DNA of 64,000 bases from Xanthomonas sp. 3793 (GCF_024806835.1 NZ_JANTYU010000003.1:62001-126000), one strand, 5' to 3'; positions 15,430 to 25,126 are shown, numbered from the stretch's first letter. The notes: generated by a model from the letters alone, not told the origin. Program-made: numbers and translations.

Positions 15430-16611
15430 TCACGCGCCGCCGGACGCGCGTTTCCACAACGCATCGACCAATGGCGGCAGTTTGCCGGCCAGGCCGAGCA
15501 CCGATCCGCGCAGCAGGGTCAGGTGCATTTCGTCATTGGAAAACACGCTGTTGATCGCATCGAAACCGTAGGCGGCCACCGTATTTTCGCTGCGGCGGGT
15601 GCGCGCCCAGCGCTGCAGCCGATGCGGCGCGGCCCAGTCCGCACGTTTGGCAAGCGCTGCGCGCACTTGCGCGCGCAGCGCAGCGACATCGCGCAGGCCC
15701 AGGTTGACGCCCTGCCCCGCCAGCGGATGCACCACATGCGCGGCGTCGCCAAGGGCCAGCACGCGGCCGCTGACGTATTGCTCCACCAATTGCCGTTGCA
15801 GCGGAAATGCAGTGCGTGCGGACACCACACGCACCTGCCCCAGGCGCGCGGCAAACGCCTGGGTCAGCTGGTGCGAAAACGCCGCATCGTCCAGTTCCAG
15901 TACGCGCTCGGCATCGCTATCGGGCAACGTCCAGACAATCGAACTGCGGCCGTCGGCAAACGGCAGAAACGCCAGCGGCCCGGTGGTCAGAAAGCGCTGC
16001 CAGGCAGTAGCCTGGTGCGGCTGTTCGGTCTCTACAAAGGCAACCACGCCACGCTGTGCGTAGGCGTGCCGCGACACCGGCAGGCCGGTCAGGTCGCGCA
16101 AGGTGGACGCTGCGCCATCGGCCGCGATGGCAATCGCAGCTTCCAGCCGACTGCCGTCGTCCAGGCGCAGGCGCACGCCGTTGGCGTCCTGCTCCAGTTC
16201 GGCCACGCGCGCCGGGCAATGCACTTCGATCCCAGCACTGTGCACGGCCGCCCAGAGGCGATCGACCAGCAGCGCATGCTCGACGATCCAGCCGAGTTGT
16301 TCGCGGCCCAACGTGTCGGCGTCGAAACGCAGCTCGCCGCCACCACCGGCATCCCAGACCCGCATGCGCCGATATGGCTGCACGCGCCCGGTGCGCACGC
16401 TGGCCCATACGCCAAGACTGTCGAGCAGCGCGGCGTTGTCGGCGGCGAAGGCATACACACGCAGATCGGGCTGATCGGCATGCCAGCGCGCGGGCTCGCG
16501 CCCTTCCACCAGCGCAACGCTCAAGCCGGCGTCTGCCAGCGCCAGCGCGCAGGCGGCGCCGACCACACCACCGCCGACGATCACCGCATCGCGCGTACTG
16601 CGGCGGCTCAT
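15430..16611 (-). CDS. FAD-dependent ubiquinone-biosynthesis hydroxylase (UbiI/UbiF/VisC type)
   Basis: 393 aa. FAD-binding signs of the UbiH family: Rossmann VIVGGGVVGAACALALADAG (residues about 10-29), the DG motif AADGAASTLRD, and GDAAHVVHPLAGQGVNLG (GD motif) near residue 280. The start ATG at 16611 overlaps the stop of the preceding gene (ATGA), indicating translational coupling. Together with that gene it supplies two of the ring hydroxylations of ubiquinone synthesis. Which ring carbon it acts on (C5 or C6) cannot be told from sequence, so no symbol is given. A 115-base gap separates its end from the hydrolase promoter region. Confidence 0.85.
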   Translation of the reverse strand: MSRRSTRDAVIVGGGVVGAACALALADAGLSVALVEGREPARWHADQPDLRVYAFAADNAALLDSLGVWASVRTGRVQPYRRMRVWDAGGGGELRFDADTLGREQLGWIVEHALLVDRLWAAVHSAGIEVHCPARVAELEQDANGVRLRLDDGSRLEAAIAIAADGAASTLRDLTGLPVSRHAYAQRGVVAFVETEQPHQATAWQRFLTTGPLAFLPFADGRSSIVWTLPDSDAERVLELDDAAFSHQLTQAFAARLGQVRVVSARTAFPLQRQLVEQYVSGRVLALGDAAHVVHPLAGQGVNLGLRDVAALRAQVRAALAKRADWAAPHRLQRWARTRRSENTVAAYGFDAINSVFSNDEMHLTLLRGSVLGLAGKLPPLVDALWKRASGGA

Positions 16612-17816
16612 GCGCTCCCCCGGCATAGTTGCGGCACATCGCCACGAAAACCCATCGCTCCGCCGACCAGCATCGATTGCAGCGGCGCGGCCTGCGAGGT
16701 CGCGAGCAGTCCCAGGCTGCGTAGCGGCCGCAGCAACGGTGCCGGGTTTCCGGTCAGCCGCGCCAGCCCGCTGGAGAAGCCGATCGTCTGCTCGCGGTCC
16801 ACGCGCCGACGCGCCACATAGTCGGCCAGCAGCGCGCCGGACCCGGTATCGCTGCGATCGTGTTCGATCAGTTCGGCCAATGTCAGCGCATCGCGCAAGC
16901 CCAGGTTGAAGCCCTGCGCGCCGATGGGGTGCAGCGTCTGCGCCGCGTTGCCGAGCAGCACCACGCGCTCGGCGATCAGGTGGTTGGCAAGCACCTGCAC
17001 CAGCGGATAAGCGCTGCGTTCGCCGCTGGCGACAAAGCGCCCGGCACGCCAGCCGGCCGCACGCTGTAGCCGGGCCAGCCAGCCGGCCTCGTCGAGCGCG
17101 GCGACCGCCTCGGCCTCGGCGCGCGCGACGCAATGGATCGCGCCGTAGTGGCGGTCGCCCCGCGGCAGCAGCGCAGTCGGCCCATGCTCGCCGAAGCGCT
17201 CCCATGCGGTGCCATCCGGCGGCCGGGAGGCGCGCACGCGGGCCACGAACAGGGTCTGCAGGAAATCGTGCGTGTCGGTGTCGATATGCAGCAGTTCGCG
17301 CACGGCGCTGTGCGTGCCATCGGCACCGACCACCAGCCTGGCCAGGACGCGCTGTTCGCCATCGGCAGTTGCCACGCGCACCGCGCGCATGCCGTCCTGT
17401 ACCGGCTCCACACCGATGCAGCGCGCCGGGCGGTAACGGCGCACGCCAGCCGTTTCGTCCAGACGTGCCTGCAAGGCGTCGCCGAAGTCGCGCGCCACCA
17501 CCACCTGGCCAAAGCTGTCGCGCCCGTAGTCGACGGCCTCCAGCTGCACGCGCCCGAAATCGCCGGCGCGGCTGACGTGGATGCGCCGGATCGGGCCGGG
17601 CGGGCTGCGCAGCTTGGCCATCACCCCCAGCACGCCGAGCGCGTTGACGGTGGCCGCGGCAAAACTCAGGTTGCGTTGGTCGAACACCGCCGGCGGCGCG
17701 CCGGCCGGGGTGGCTTCGACCAGCCCGACATCCAGGCCGAGGCGGTCCAGTGCAATCGCCAGGCTGGAGCCGACCAGGCCGCCGCCAACGATCAGAACGT
17801 CATGTGGGTGTGTCAT
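16608..17816 (-). CDS. ubiH: 2-octaprenyl-6-methoxyphenol hydroxylase UbiH
   Basis: 402 aa from the ATG at 17816 (MTHPHDVLIVGGGLVGSSL). FAD Rossmann motif at residues about 7-26; FDQRNLSFAAATVNALGVLG, the VVGADGTHSAVRE DG motif and the LLGNAAQTLHPIGAQGFNLGLRDA GD motif (Asn in place of the usual Asp in GNAAQ) match UbiH-type monooxygenases of aerobic ubiquinone synthesis. It overlaps the second hydroxylase by four bases. In Escherichia coli ubiH and visC/ubiI are also adjacent, which supports the paired assignment. The 194-base region upstream is shared with the divergent membrane-protein gene. Confidence 0.85.
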   Translation of the reverse strand: MTHPHDVLIVGGGLVGSSLAIALDRLGLDVGLVEATPAGAPPAVFDQRNLSFAAATVNALGVLGVMAKLRSPPGPIRRIHVSRAGDFGRVQLEAVDYGRDSFGQVVVARDFGDALQARLDETAGVRRYRPARCIGVEPVQDGMRAVRVATADGEQRVLARLVVGADGTHSAVRELLHIDTDTHDFLQTLFVARVRASRPPDGTAWERFGEHGPTALLPRGDRHYGAIHCVARAEAEAVAALDEAGWLARLQRAAGWRAGRFVASGERSAYPLVQVLANHLIAERVVLLGNAAQTLHPIGAQGFNLGLRDALTLAELIEHDRSDTGSGALLADYVARRRVDREQTIGFSSGLARLTGNPAPLLRPLRSLGLLATSQAAPLQSMLVGGAMGFRGDVPQLCRGSA

Positions 17817-18010
17817 CCGGTCATGATAAGCCTTCGCCCCCGGCCCGGTTGCGCCGCTGCATGGGACATCTTGCCGCGTCTGCCGGTGCGCGCGTCGCCG
17901 CAGTCGGCGCCGGTCTTCCCACCGCCCAGCACGGCGTCGGTCAGACCGCGGCGCGGGCGCGCCGGCTTCCACGCTACACTTCCCCCTCTGCAACCCGGCC
18001 CTTCCCGCAC

Positions 18011-18589
18011 ATGACGCCTCGCTCGCACGACACCTGGATCCTGAGCCTGCTGGCCGTGCTGATGGCGGCTACGCGGATCAATCACTTCGCCCCGGTGCCG
18101 GATGCGTCGTGGGCGGTGTTCTTCATAGGCGGATTCCATCTGGCGGCGCGCACCCGGCTGGCATTCCCGCTCTTGATGGGGCTGGCGGTTGCGGTGGACT
18201 GGCTGGTGATCACCGGCCAGGGCATGAGCTTCTGGCAGCACTACTGCGTGTCGCCGGCGTACTGGTGCCTGATTCCGGCGTATTTCGCGTTGTGGGCTGG
18301 CGGCGTCTGGCTGCGTCGGCATTACCACGGTGCGCAGTGGAGCGCGTTGGCCTGGCTGGTTCCCACCCTGCTGGTCGCCGTGGCGCTGTGCCAGCTGATC
18401 GCCCAGGGCAGCTTCTACTGGATCAGCGCCAGCGTGAGCGAGCCCACCGTGGCCGGCTGGTTCAAGAACTACACCGACTGGCTGGGGCCGTACCTGCGCA
18501 GCGCTGCGCTGTACGTGGCTGCGGCGGCGCTTGTCCAGGTCGTGGCCGAGCGCGTGATTGCTCCGCCGCGCCAGACCCACGCAGGTTGA
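18011..18589 (+). CDS. Small multipass inner-membrane protein coupled to the cobalamin adenosyltransferase (possible DUF6580)
   Basis: 192 aa from the ATG at 18011. About five hydrophobic segments: residues 9-22, 33-50, 55-70, 85-100 and 115-135, plus a last one near 165-185, consistent with a membrane-embedded S-component-like protein. The conserved-looking start RINHFAPVPDASWAVFFIGGF recalls the DUF6580 family; I am not certain. Its stop lies four bases before the start of the PduO-type adenosyltransferase gene, so the two are coupled. A role in cobalamin or cobalt uptake or sensing is the natural inference, but no ECF ATPase genes are nearby. Confidence 0.75.
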   Translation: MTPRSHDTWILSLLAVLMAATRINHFAPVPDASWAVFFIGGFHLAARTRLAFPLLMGLAVAVDWLVITGQGMSFWQHYCVSPAYWCLIPAYFALWAGGVWLRRHYHGAQWSALAWLVPTLLVAVALCQLIAQGSFYWISASVSEPTVAGWFKNYTDWLGPYLRSAALYVAAAALVQVVAERVIAPPRQTHAG

Positions 18590-18593
18590 GGTC

Positions 18594-19151
18594 ATGGGCA
18601 ACCGTCTTTCTCGTATCTATACGCGCACCGGCGACGATGGCAGCACCGGGCTGGGCGACGGCAGCCGTACCGGCAAGGATGCCTTGCGCGTCAACGCCTA
18701 CGGCACCGTGGACGAAGCCAATTCGGCCATTGGGGTGCTGCTGGCGGCACCCAGCGTCCCGCCCCAGATCGCCGAGCTGCTGACCACCGTGCAGCATCAG
18801 TTGTTCGATCTGGGCGGCGAGCTCTGCATCCCCGGCCACGCCGCGATCGAGGCGGCCGATATCCAGGCGCTGGAACACCATCTGGACCACTTCAACGACA
18901 GCTTGCCGCCGCTGCAGGAATTCATCCTGCCGGCCGGTGGCGAGGCGGCCGCACGCTGCCATCTGGCCCGCACCATCGTGCGCCGGGCCGAGCGCGAAAC
19001 CGTCGCCCTGTCGCGCCAGGAAACGGTGCGCAGCGAGGCGATCGGTTACCTCAATCGCCTGTCCGACCTGCTGTTCGTGCTGGCACGAGTACTGGCCCGT
19101 GTCGATGGCCAGCAGGAAGTGCTGTGGCGGCACGACCGGCGTCGCGCTTGA
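18594..19151 (+). CDS. Cob(I)alamin adenosyltransferase, PduO type
   Basis: 185 aa. The signature TRTGDDGSTGLGDGSRTGKD (ATP-binding loop, residues about 9-28) and the helical bundle motifs DLGGELCIPG and RRAERETVALSRQE...YLNRLSDLLFVLAR are those of trimeric PduO/EutT-like ATP:corrinoid adenosyltransferases. The enzyme attaches the 5'-deoxyadenosyl group of ATP to reduced cobalamin. It supports adenosylcobalamin-dependent enzymes or salvage. The start is the ATG four bases beyond the preceding membrane-protein stop, with a GAGG partly inside that stop. Confidence 0.92.
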   Translation: MGNRLSRIYTRTGDDGSTGLGDGSRTGKDALRVNAYGTVDEANSAIGVLLAAPSVPPQIAELLTTVQHQLFDLGGELCIPGHAAIEAADIQALEHHLDHFNDSLPPLQEFILPAGGEAAARCHLARTIVRRAERETVALSRQETVRSEAIGYLNRLSDLLFVLARVLARVDGQQEVLWRHDRRRA

Positions 19152-19189
19152 GCATGTGCCCGGCGCCGCGGAGAGGCTAGAGTTGCCCC

Positions 19190-20098
19190 ATGCTGGTCTT
19201 TACCCACCCCGCCTGCCTCGGCCACGACGCCGGCCCTGAGCACCCCGAGAGTCCCGCCCGCCTGGAAGCGGTGGTCGATGCCCTGCGCGCCGCCTTCCCC
19301 GATCTGGACTGGCGCGAGGCGCCACTGGCCAAGCTCGGCGACCTGTGCCGCGTGCACGAGCGCGAACAGGTCGACGCCGTGTTGGAAACCCCTTTCACCG
19401 GCTACCGCCAGCTGGACGTGGACACCCGCATGGTGCCGGCCTCGCGCGCAGCCGCCTTGCGCGCCGCCGGCGCCGGCATCGCCGCCGTGGATGCGGTGAT
19501 GCAGGACCTGACCCGCACCGCCTTCTGTGCCGTCCGCCCGCCCGGCCACCACGCCACCGCGCAGGTGTCGATGGGCTTCTGCCTGTTCAACAACGTCGCC
19601 GTGGCCGCCGCCCATGCGCGCGACCGGCATGGCCTGGAGCGCATCACCATCGTCGATTTCGACGTGCATCACGGCAACGGCACCCAGGCCATCTTCGAAC
19701 GCGACCCGGCCGTGCAGTACCTCAGCACCCACCAGTCCGGGCTGTACCCGCATTCGGGCAGCGTCCATGAGCGCGGCGTCGGCAATGTCCACAATCTGCT
19801 GTTGCCGCCGGGCAGCGACGGGCTGCGCTTCCGCAATGTCTGGGAGGACGAAATGCTGCCGCTGATCGATGCGTTTCGTCCGCAACTGATCCTGATCTCG
19901 GCTGGCTTCGACGCCCATCTGCGCGACCCGCTGGCCGACCTGATGCTGGACGACGACGATTTCGGCTGGCTGACCGCCGCCCTGCGCACCCTGGCCGAAC
20001 GCCATGCGCGCGGGCGCGTGGTCTCTCTGCTGGAAGGCGGCTACGACCTGCAGGCACTGCGCGAAAGCAGCGTGGCCCACGTCGCTGCGCTGCGCTGA
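19190..20098 (+). CDS. Histone deacetylase-superfamily amidohydrolase
   Basis: 302 aa, the length of bacterial class II HDAC-like proteins (acetoin utilisation/acetylpolyamine amidohydrolase group). Catalytic His pair in RPPGHHA; zinc ligands Asp and His in DFDVHHGNGTQ and Asp in LISAGFDAH; the transition-state Tyr position is supplied by GGYDLQAL near the C-terminus. It probably deacetylates a small amine, polyamine or protein lysine in the cytoplasm. It is 38 bases after the adenosyltransferase and may share its transcript. No partner acetyltransferase is nearby. Confidence 0.9.
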   Translation: MLVFTHPACLGHDAGPEHPESPARLEAVVDALRAAFPDLDWREAPLAKLGDLCRVHEREQVDAVLETPFTGYRQLDVDTRMVPASRAAALRAAGAGIAAVDAVMQDLTRTAFCAVRPPGHHATAQVSMGFCLFNNVAVAAAHARDRHGLERITIVDFDVHHGNGTQAIFERDPAVQYLSTHQSGLYPHSGSVHERGVGNVHNLLLPPGSDGLRFRNVWEDEMLPLIDAFRPQLILISAGFDAHLRDPLADLMLDDDDFGWLTAALRTLAERHARGRVVSLLEGGYDLQALRESSVAHVAALR

Positions 20099-20223
20099 CC
20101 GGCAGTTGGCCCCGGTCGCCTCGATGCTGGCGATGAACCTCTCCCTCTCCGCGCCGGCGCTCTTCATTGCCCCTATGCGGGGTATGCGGCAAGCTAGTCG
20201 CCATTTTATTGGTTGAACCACGC

Positions 20224-22647
20224 GTGCGCCGAGCTCTCCGCCTGCTGCCCCTGCCCTTGAGCATCGCCATCTGCCTCCCGGCCATGGCTGCCGACAAGCC
20301 GTTGAACTGGGGTTTGTGCCCGGCCGTGGACCCGCTACCAGGCTTCGACGGCGCCCCCGCCGCCGACGCCAAGGCGGCCGAAATGCGCCAGCAGCTGCCG
20401 ACCGACATCGAAGGCGACCAGCTGTCCGGCACCAGCACCACCCCGCAATACCAGGGCAACGTGGCGCTCAAACGTGGCGATCAGTTCCTGGGCGCAGACA
20501 ACCTGCGCATGGACACCGAGACCGGCAACTACATCGCCGAAGGCAATGTGCGCTACCAGGACACCTCCTTCCGCATGGTCGCCGACCGTGCCGAAGGCAA
20601 CCAGGACACCGACGCCCACAAGGTCACCAACATCCAGTACCAGCTGGTGGACCGGCGTGGCAACGGCGGCGCCGAATCCGTGGACCTGCAGGGCCAGGTC
20701 GGGCAGATGCACCGCTCCACCTATACCACCTGCGATCCCTCGCAGCCGATCTGGCGCGTGCGCGCGCCGGAGATCGATGTCGACAATGAAGAGGGCTTCG
20801 GCACCGCACGCAACGCCGTGCTGCAGATCGGCAAGGTGCCGGTGCTGTACTTCCCGTGGTTCAAGTTCCCGATCGACGACCGTCGCCAGACCGGCCTGCT
20901 GTTTCCGCAGTTTGGCCTGTCCGGACGTAACGGCTTCGATTACCTGCAGCCGATCTACCTGAATCTGGCGCCGAACTACGATGCCACCTTGCTGCCGCGC
21001 TACATGAGCAAGCGCGGTTTCATGTTCGGTACCGAGTTCCGCTACCTGTACGACGGCGGTCGCGGCGAAATCACCGGTAACTACCTGCCCAACGACAAGT
21101 TGCGCGATAAGGACCGTGGCAGCGTCTTCTACAGCGGCTACCATGACGTTAACAAATACTGGCAGGCGCGCAGCAGCATTTCCTGGGTCAGCGATACCCG
21201 CTATGTGGAAGACTTCACCAGCCGCCTGAACGGCATGGGCTCGGCGTCCAGCCTGCAGAGCACCATCGGTATCTACGGCACCGGCGAAACCTGGACCGCC
21301 GGCCTGATGGCCGACCGCTGGCAGCTGACCGACTACACCCTGGACGAGCGAGCCCTGCCCTACAACCGGCAGCCGCGCGCCTATTTCACCTGGGAAAAGC
21401 CGTTCGGCATTTTCGAAGCCGGTGTCTATGCCGAGGCGGTGCGGTTCACGCATGACGATTCCTATCAGGTGAACTTCGTCCCGAACACCAACGGCAACAA
21501 CAACAACAACGGCGACGAATACGTCCGCACCAACATCCGCAACCAGGACTATGGCAGCGGCTCGCGCCTGGACGTCAAACCCTACATCTCGATGCCGCTG
21601 TCGGGCGCGGCCTGGTTTCTGACGCCTACGGTGGCCTGGCGCTACACCGCTTATCAGCTGGATTCGACCGTGGCCACCACGCCGCCGCTGACCGGAGATC
21701 GCACGCCCACCCGCAGCCTGCCGATCGCCTCGCTGGACGCCGGCCTGTATTTTGATCGCGAGACCTCGGTCTTCGGCACCAACTATCTCAACACGTTGGA
21801 GCCACGCATGTACTACCTGTACGTGCCGTACCGCGACCAGGACGATCTGCCGGTCTTCGATACGCGGCCGTTCACCTTCAGCTACGGACAGCTGTTTCGC
21901 GACTCGCGTTACACCGGCGCCGACCGCCAGAACGATGCCAACCAGCTGACCCTGGCGGTGACCTCGCGCTGGCTGCGCCAGGACGACGGGCGCGAGAAGT
22001 TATCGCTGAGCGCCGGTCAAATTCTGTACTTCAATGACTCGCTGGTCACGATCAACAATTCCACCGCCAATAGCGAACAACCCATTGAGCAGGGCAAGTC
22101 CGCCTGGGTTGCAGACGCCAACTACATGATCAACGACCGCTGGTCGATGGGCGCCACGTATCAGTGGAACCCGAACTCGCGCAAGGAAGACCTGGCCAGC
22201 CTGCGCACGCGCTATCTGCTGGGCAACGACGGCATCATCAACTTGGCGTATCGCTACCGTCGCAACCTGATCGACAACAGCGACCAGCTCAAGCAGGCCG
22301 ACTTCTCGTTCCTGTATCCGATCAACCCTACCTGGAGTGCGGTCGGACGCTATTACTACTCGCTGCTGGACCGCAAGCCGCTGGAAATCATCGGCGGCGT
22401 GCAGTGGGACAGCTGCTGCCTGGCGGTGCGCGCGCTGGTGCGCCGGTTCGTACGCAACCGCGACGGCGAGATGGACAACTCGATCCAGTTCGAGTTCGTG
22501 CTCAAGGGCTTGAGCTCGTTCGGCCAGAACACGGACCGCACTTTGCGCCGTGCTATTCTCGGTTATTACCGCGACGACCTGTACCTGGTCCCGCCCAGCA
22601 ACACCACGACCAATCCGGACGATTACGATCCGAACCTGATTCCATGA
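20224..22647 (+). CDS. lptD: LPS-assembly outer-membrane protein LptD
   Basis: 807 aa starting at a GTG (VRRALRLLPLPLSIAICLPAMA signal peptide, 22 aa); the longer frame would spoil the signal sequence. The periplasmic N-terminal OstA-type beta-jellyroll spans about residues 60-165 (YQGNVALKRGDQFLGADNLRMD, split by turn), then a large beta-barrel with SFLYPINPTW and similar strands. Cys residues occur near the N-terminus (LCPAVD), in TTCDPS and the CC pair in WDSCCLAVRA, which fits the paired disulfides needed for LptDE maturation. It inserts LPS into the outer leaflet with LptE. The stop overlaps surA (ATGA). Confidence 0.95.
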   Translation: MRRALRLLPLPLSIAICLPAMAADKPLNWGLCPAVDPLPGFDGAPAADAKAAEMRQQLPTDIEGDQLSGTSTTPQYQGNVALKRGDQFLGADNLRMDTETGNYIAEGNVRYQDTSFRMVADRAEGNQDTDAHKVTNIQYQLVDRRGNGGAESVDLQGQVGQMHRSTYTTCDPSQPIWRVRAPEIDVDNEEGFGTARNAVLQIGKVPVLYFPWFKFPIDDRRQTGLLFPQFGLSGRNGFDYLQPIYLNLAPNYDATLLPRYMSKRGFMFGTEFRYLYDGGRGEITGNYLPNDKLRDKDRGSVFYSGYHDVNKYWQARSSISWVSDTRYVEDFTSRLNGMGSASSLQSTIGIYGTGETWTAGLMADRWQLTDYTLDERALPYNRQPRAYFTWEKPFGIFEAGVYAEAVRFTHDDSYQVNFVPNTNGNNNNNGDEYVRTNIRNQDYGSGSRLDVKPYISMPLSGAAWFLTPTVAWRYTAYQLDSTVATTPPLTGDRTPTRSLPIASLDAGLYFDRETSVFGTNYLNTLEPRMYYLYVPYRDQDDLPVFDTRPFTFSYGQLFRDSRYTGADRQNDANQLTLAVTSRWLRQDDGREKLSLSAGQILYFNDSLVTINNSTANSEQPIEQGKSAWVADANYMINDRWSMGATYQWNPNSRKEDLASLRTRYLLGNDGIINLAYRYRRNLIDNSDQLKQADFSFLYPINPTWSAVGRYYYSLLDRKPLEIIGGVQWDSCCLAVRALVRRFVRNRDGEMDNSIQFEFVLKGLSSFGQNTDRTLRRAILGYYRDDLYLVPPSNTTTNPDDYDPNLIP

Positions 22648-24035
22648 CCAAGCCTTTCTCTGTTCTTCTTGCCTCGTTGCTGGTAATCACCAGCACGGTC
22701 TCGCCGCTGGCATCGGCGCAGCAATCCCAGCCGCTGGATCGTATCGCCGCTATCGTGGACGAAGACGTGGTGCTGCAGAGCGAGCTCGATCGCGCTGTGC
22801 GCAACGTCAAGTCGCAGTACGCCGGTCGCGAGAACCAGCTGCCGCCGGACGATGTCCTGCAGCGGCAGGTGCTCGAGCGCCTGGTCCTGGTCAAGTTGCA
22901 GGTCGGCCGCGCCGACGGCAGCGGCATCCGCGTCAGCGACGAGGAACTCAACCGCGCCATTGCCAGCATCGCCCAGCAGAACGGCACCACCGTGGATGGC
23001 CTGCGCCAGAAGCTGGCCGCCGATGGCATGGCCTACGGCGATTTCCGCGCCTCGGTGCGCGACGAAATCATCGTGCAGCGCCTGCGCCAGAGCTTTGCGC
23101 AGAGCCGCATCAGCGTGAGCGAAGGCGAAGTGGATACCGCGCTGGCCCAACAGGCCACGACCGGTAGCCAGTACCACCTGGCGCATATCCTGGTGGGCCT
23201 GCCGGAAGGCGCGACTGCCGACCAGATCGCCACCGGGCAAAAGAAGGTCGATGGCGTCAAGGCCCTGATCGACAAGGGCGAACTGGACTTCTCTGCGGCA
23301 GCGGTGCGTTATTCGGATAGCCCCAACGCGCTGGAAGGCGGCGACCTGGGCTGGCGTAGCCTGGACGAAATCCCCAACGCATTTGCCCAGCTGATCCGCG
23401 ACATGCAGCCCGGCCAGGTTGCAGGCCCGCTACGTGGTCCCAGCGGGTTCCAGCTGCTCAAGCTGGTGGAAATGCGCGACGCCAATGCCGGCGGCGAAAA
23501 GAAGATGGTCACCGAATACAACGCGCGCCACATCCTGGTCCGCATCGGCGACAACCAGACCGACGCACAGGCCAAGGCCAAGATCGACACGCTGCGGGCA
23601 CGCATCGCCGGCGGCGCCGACTTCCAGGCAACGGCCAAGGAGTCCTCCGAAGACACCAATAGCCGTGGCCAGGGTGGCGATCTGGGTTGGTTCCCGGCCG
23701 ACGCGTTCGGCCCGGATTTCGGCAAGCAGGTCGAAGGCCTGGCCGACGGTGCGGTGTCCGAACCGTTCCGCACGCAGGCCGGTTGGCACATCGTGCAGCG
23801 CGTCGGCAGCCGTCAGACCGACGTCAGCGCGGAAAACCAGCGTGCGCAGGTCCGTGAAACCATCGGCCGCCGCAAGCTGGAAGAGGAATACAACCGCTAC
23901 CTGCAGGAACTGCGCGGCGAGGCATATGTGAGCTACCGCACCGGCGATCGCGCCGACGGCAACGCGACTGCCGAGCCGACCAAGAGCGCAGAACCGGCTG
24001 CCCCGACCCCGCCGCCGGCACAGCCGGCGCGCTGA
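22644..24035 (+). CDS. surA: Periplasmic chaperone and peptidyl-prolyl isomerase SurA
   Basis: 463 aa; the ATG overlaps the lptD stop by four bases. A signal peptide ends near LASAQQ (residue about 24). The N-terminal chaperone domain (RIAAIVDEDVVLQSELD) is followed by two parvulin domains: QYHLAHILVGLPEG through GGDLGWRSLDEIPNAF, and NARHILVRIGDNQTD through GGDLGWFPADAFGPDF, each with the GGDLGW motif. The C-terminal tail is Ala/Pro-rich (EPAAPTPPPAQPAR). SurA escorts outer-membrane proteins, LptD among them, to the Bam machine, which explains the conserved gene pair. Confidence 0.95.
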   Translation: MTKPFSVLLASLLVITSTVSPLASAQQSQPLDRIAAIVDEDVVLQSELDRAVRNVKSQYAGRENQLPPDDVLQRQVLERLVLVKLQVGRADGSGIRVSDEELNRAIASIAQQNGTTVDGLRQKLAADGMAYGDFRASVRDEIIVQRLRQSFAQSRISVSEGEVDTALAQQATTGSQYHLAHILVGLPEGATADQIATGQKKVDGVKALIDKGELDFSAAAVRYSDSPNALEGGDLGWRSLDEIPNAFAQLIRDMQPGQVAGPLRGPSGFQLLKLVEMRDANAGGEKKMVTEYNARHILVRIGDNQTDAQAKAKIDTLRARIAGGADFQATAKESSEDTNSRGQGGDLGWFPADAFGPDFGKQVEGLADGAVSEPFRTQAGWHIVQRVGSRQTDVSAENQRAQVRETIGRRKLEEEYNRYLQELRGEAYVSYRTGDRADGNATAEPTKSAEPAAPTPPPAQPAR

Positions 24036-24042
24036 GTCAGTG

Positions 24043-25011
24043 ATGGTGCCGTCGCTCGCGCTGGTGCCAGGCGAGCCGGCCGGAATCGGGCCGGAGCTGT
24101 GCATCCGGCTCGTCCAGCAGCCGCGCTCCGATGCGCAGCTGATTGCCTACGCCGACCCCGATACCCTGAACAGCGCCGCCAAGGCGCTGTCCTTGTCTGT
24201 GCGCCTGCTCGATCCAGACCAGCCGGCACGCATGCCCGGCGATCTGCCGCTGTTTCCGATTCGTCAGGCCGTCCCGACCCGCTTCGGCACCGCCGACCCG
24301 GCCAATGCAGCGGCCGTCGTTGCCGGCCTGCGTACCGCCGCCGGCGACTGCCTTGCCGGACGTCTGCAAGGCATCGTGACCGGCCCGGTGCACAAGGCGA
24401 TCATCAACGCCGGCGGGATCGCCTACACCGGCACCACCGAATTGCTGGCCGAACAGGCCCACTGCCCGGTGGTGATGATGCTGGCCAACAGCATCGTGCG
24501 CGTGGCACTGGTGACCACGCACCTGCCGCTGCGCGCGGTGGCCGATGCGATCACCGCCGACGCGGTTGCGCGCTGCCTGCGCATCACCCATGCCGCGATG
24601 CGCCGCGACTTCGGCCTGGAAAACCCGCGTCTCGCCGTGCTCGGCCTCAACCCCCACGCAGGCGAAGACGGTCACCTGGGCCGCGAAGAACTGGACATCA
24701 TCATCCCGGTGCTGGAGCGGCTGCGCGACGAAGGCATGCAGCTGATCGGCCCGTTGCCGGCCGACACCGCCTTTCTGCCGCAGAAGCTGGGCGGTTTCGA
24801 TGCGGTGGTGGCGATGTACCACGACCAGGGCCTGCCGGTACTCAAGTACAGCGGTTTCGAGCAGGCGGTGAACATCACCCTGGGCCTGCCCTACCCGCGC
24901 GTGGCGGTGGATCACGGCACCGCGCTGGACCTGGCCGGGCGCGGCATCGCCGATCCCTCGAGCCTGATGGCGGCAACGGCGTTGTGCGCACGCCTGGCGG
25001 CACGCAGCTAA
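24043..25011 (+). CDS. pdxA: 4-hydroxythreonine-4-phosphate dehydrogenase PdxA
   Basis: 322 aa from the ATG at 24043 (a GTG one codon earlier is possible). PALALVPGEPAGIGPEL-type start (here MVPSLALVPGEPAGIGPEL), TGPVHKAIINAGG, GLNPHAGEDG and MYHDQGLPVLKY carry the metal-binding His residues and phosphate-binding loop of PdxA. The enzyme oxidises 4-phosphohydroxy-L-threonine in the DXP-dependent pyridoxal 5'-phosphate pathway. It follows surA by seven bases, the same order as in enterobacteria. Confidence 0.95.
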   Translation: MVPSLALVPGEPAGIGPELCIRLVQQPRSDAQLIAYADPDTLNSAAKALSLSVRLLDPDQPARMPGDLPLFPIRQAVPTRFGTADPANAAAVVAGLRTAAGDCLAGRLQGIVTGPVHKAIINAGGIAYTGTTELLAEQAHCPVVMMLANSIVRVALVTTHLPLRAVADAITADAVARCLRITHAAMRRDFGLENPRLAVLGLNPHAGEDGHLGREELDIIIPVLERLRDEGMQLIGPLPADTAFLPQKLGGFDAVVAMYHDQGLPVLKYSGFEQAVNITLGLPYPRVAVDHGTALDLAGRGIADPSSLMAATALCARLAARS

Positions 25012-25126
25012 CGTCGCGTCGCTGCTGCCCGATCGCCGCAGGTTAGGGATGACTTCCCTCGCTATCACGGCGGCCACACGCAGCACCGACACCGCGTGCA
25101 GCCGCCGGCTCCGTTAAACTGCGCGC

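Noticed and set aside
17817..18010. Possible cobalamin riboswitch upstream of the membrane protein/adenosyltransferase pair
   Set aside because: I looked for the B12-box and the conserved core in both strands; only scattered partial matches (such as GGTCAGACC) were found, without the needed order. A covariance-model search would decide.
24043..25046. Overlapping + strand frames inside pdxA and rsmA
   Set aside because: Frame-shifted shadows of well-conserved genes, Arg/Pro-rich.
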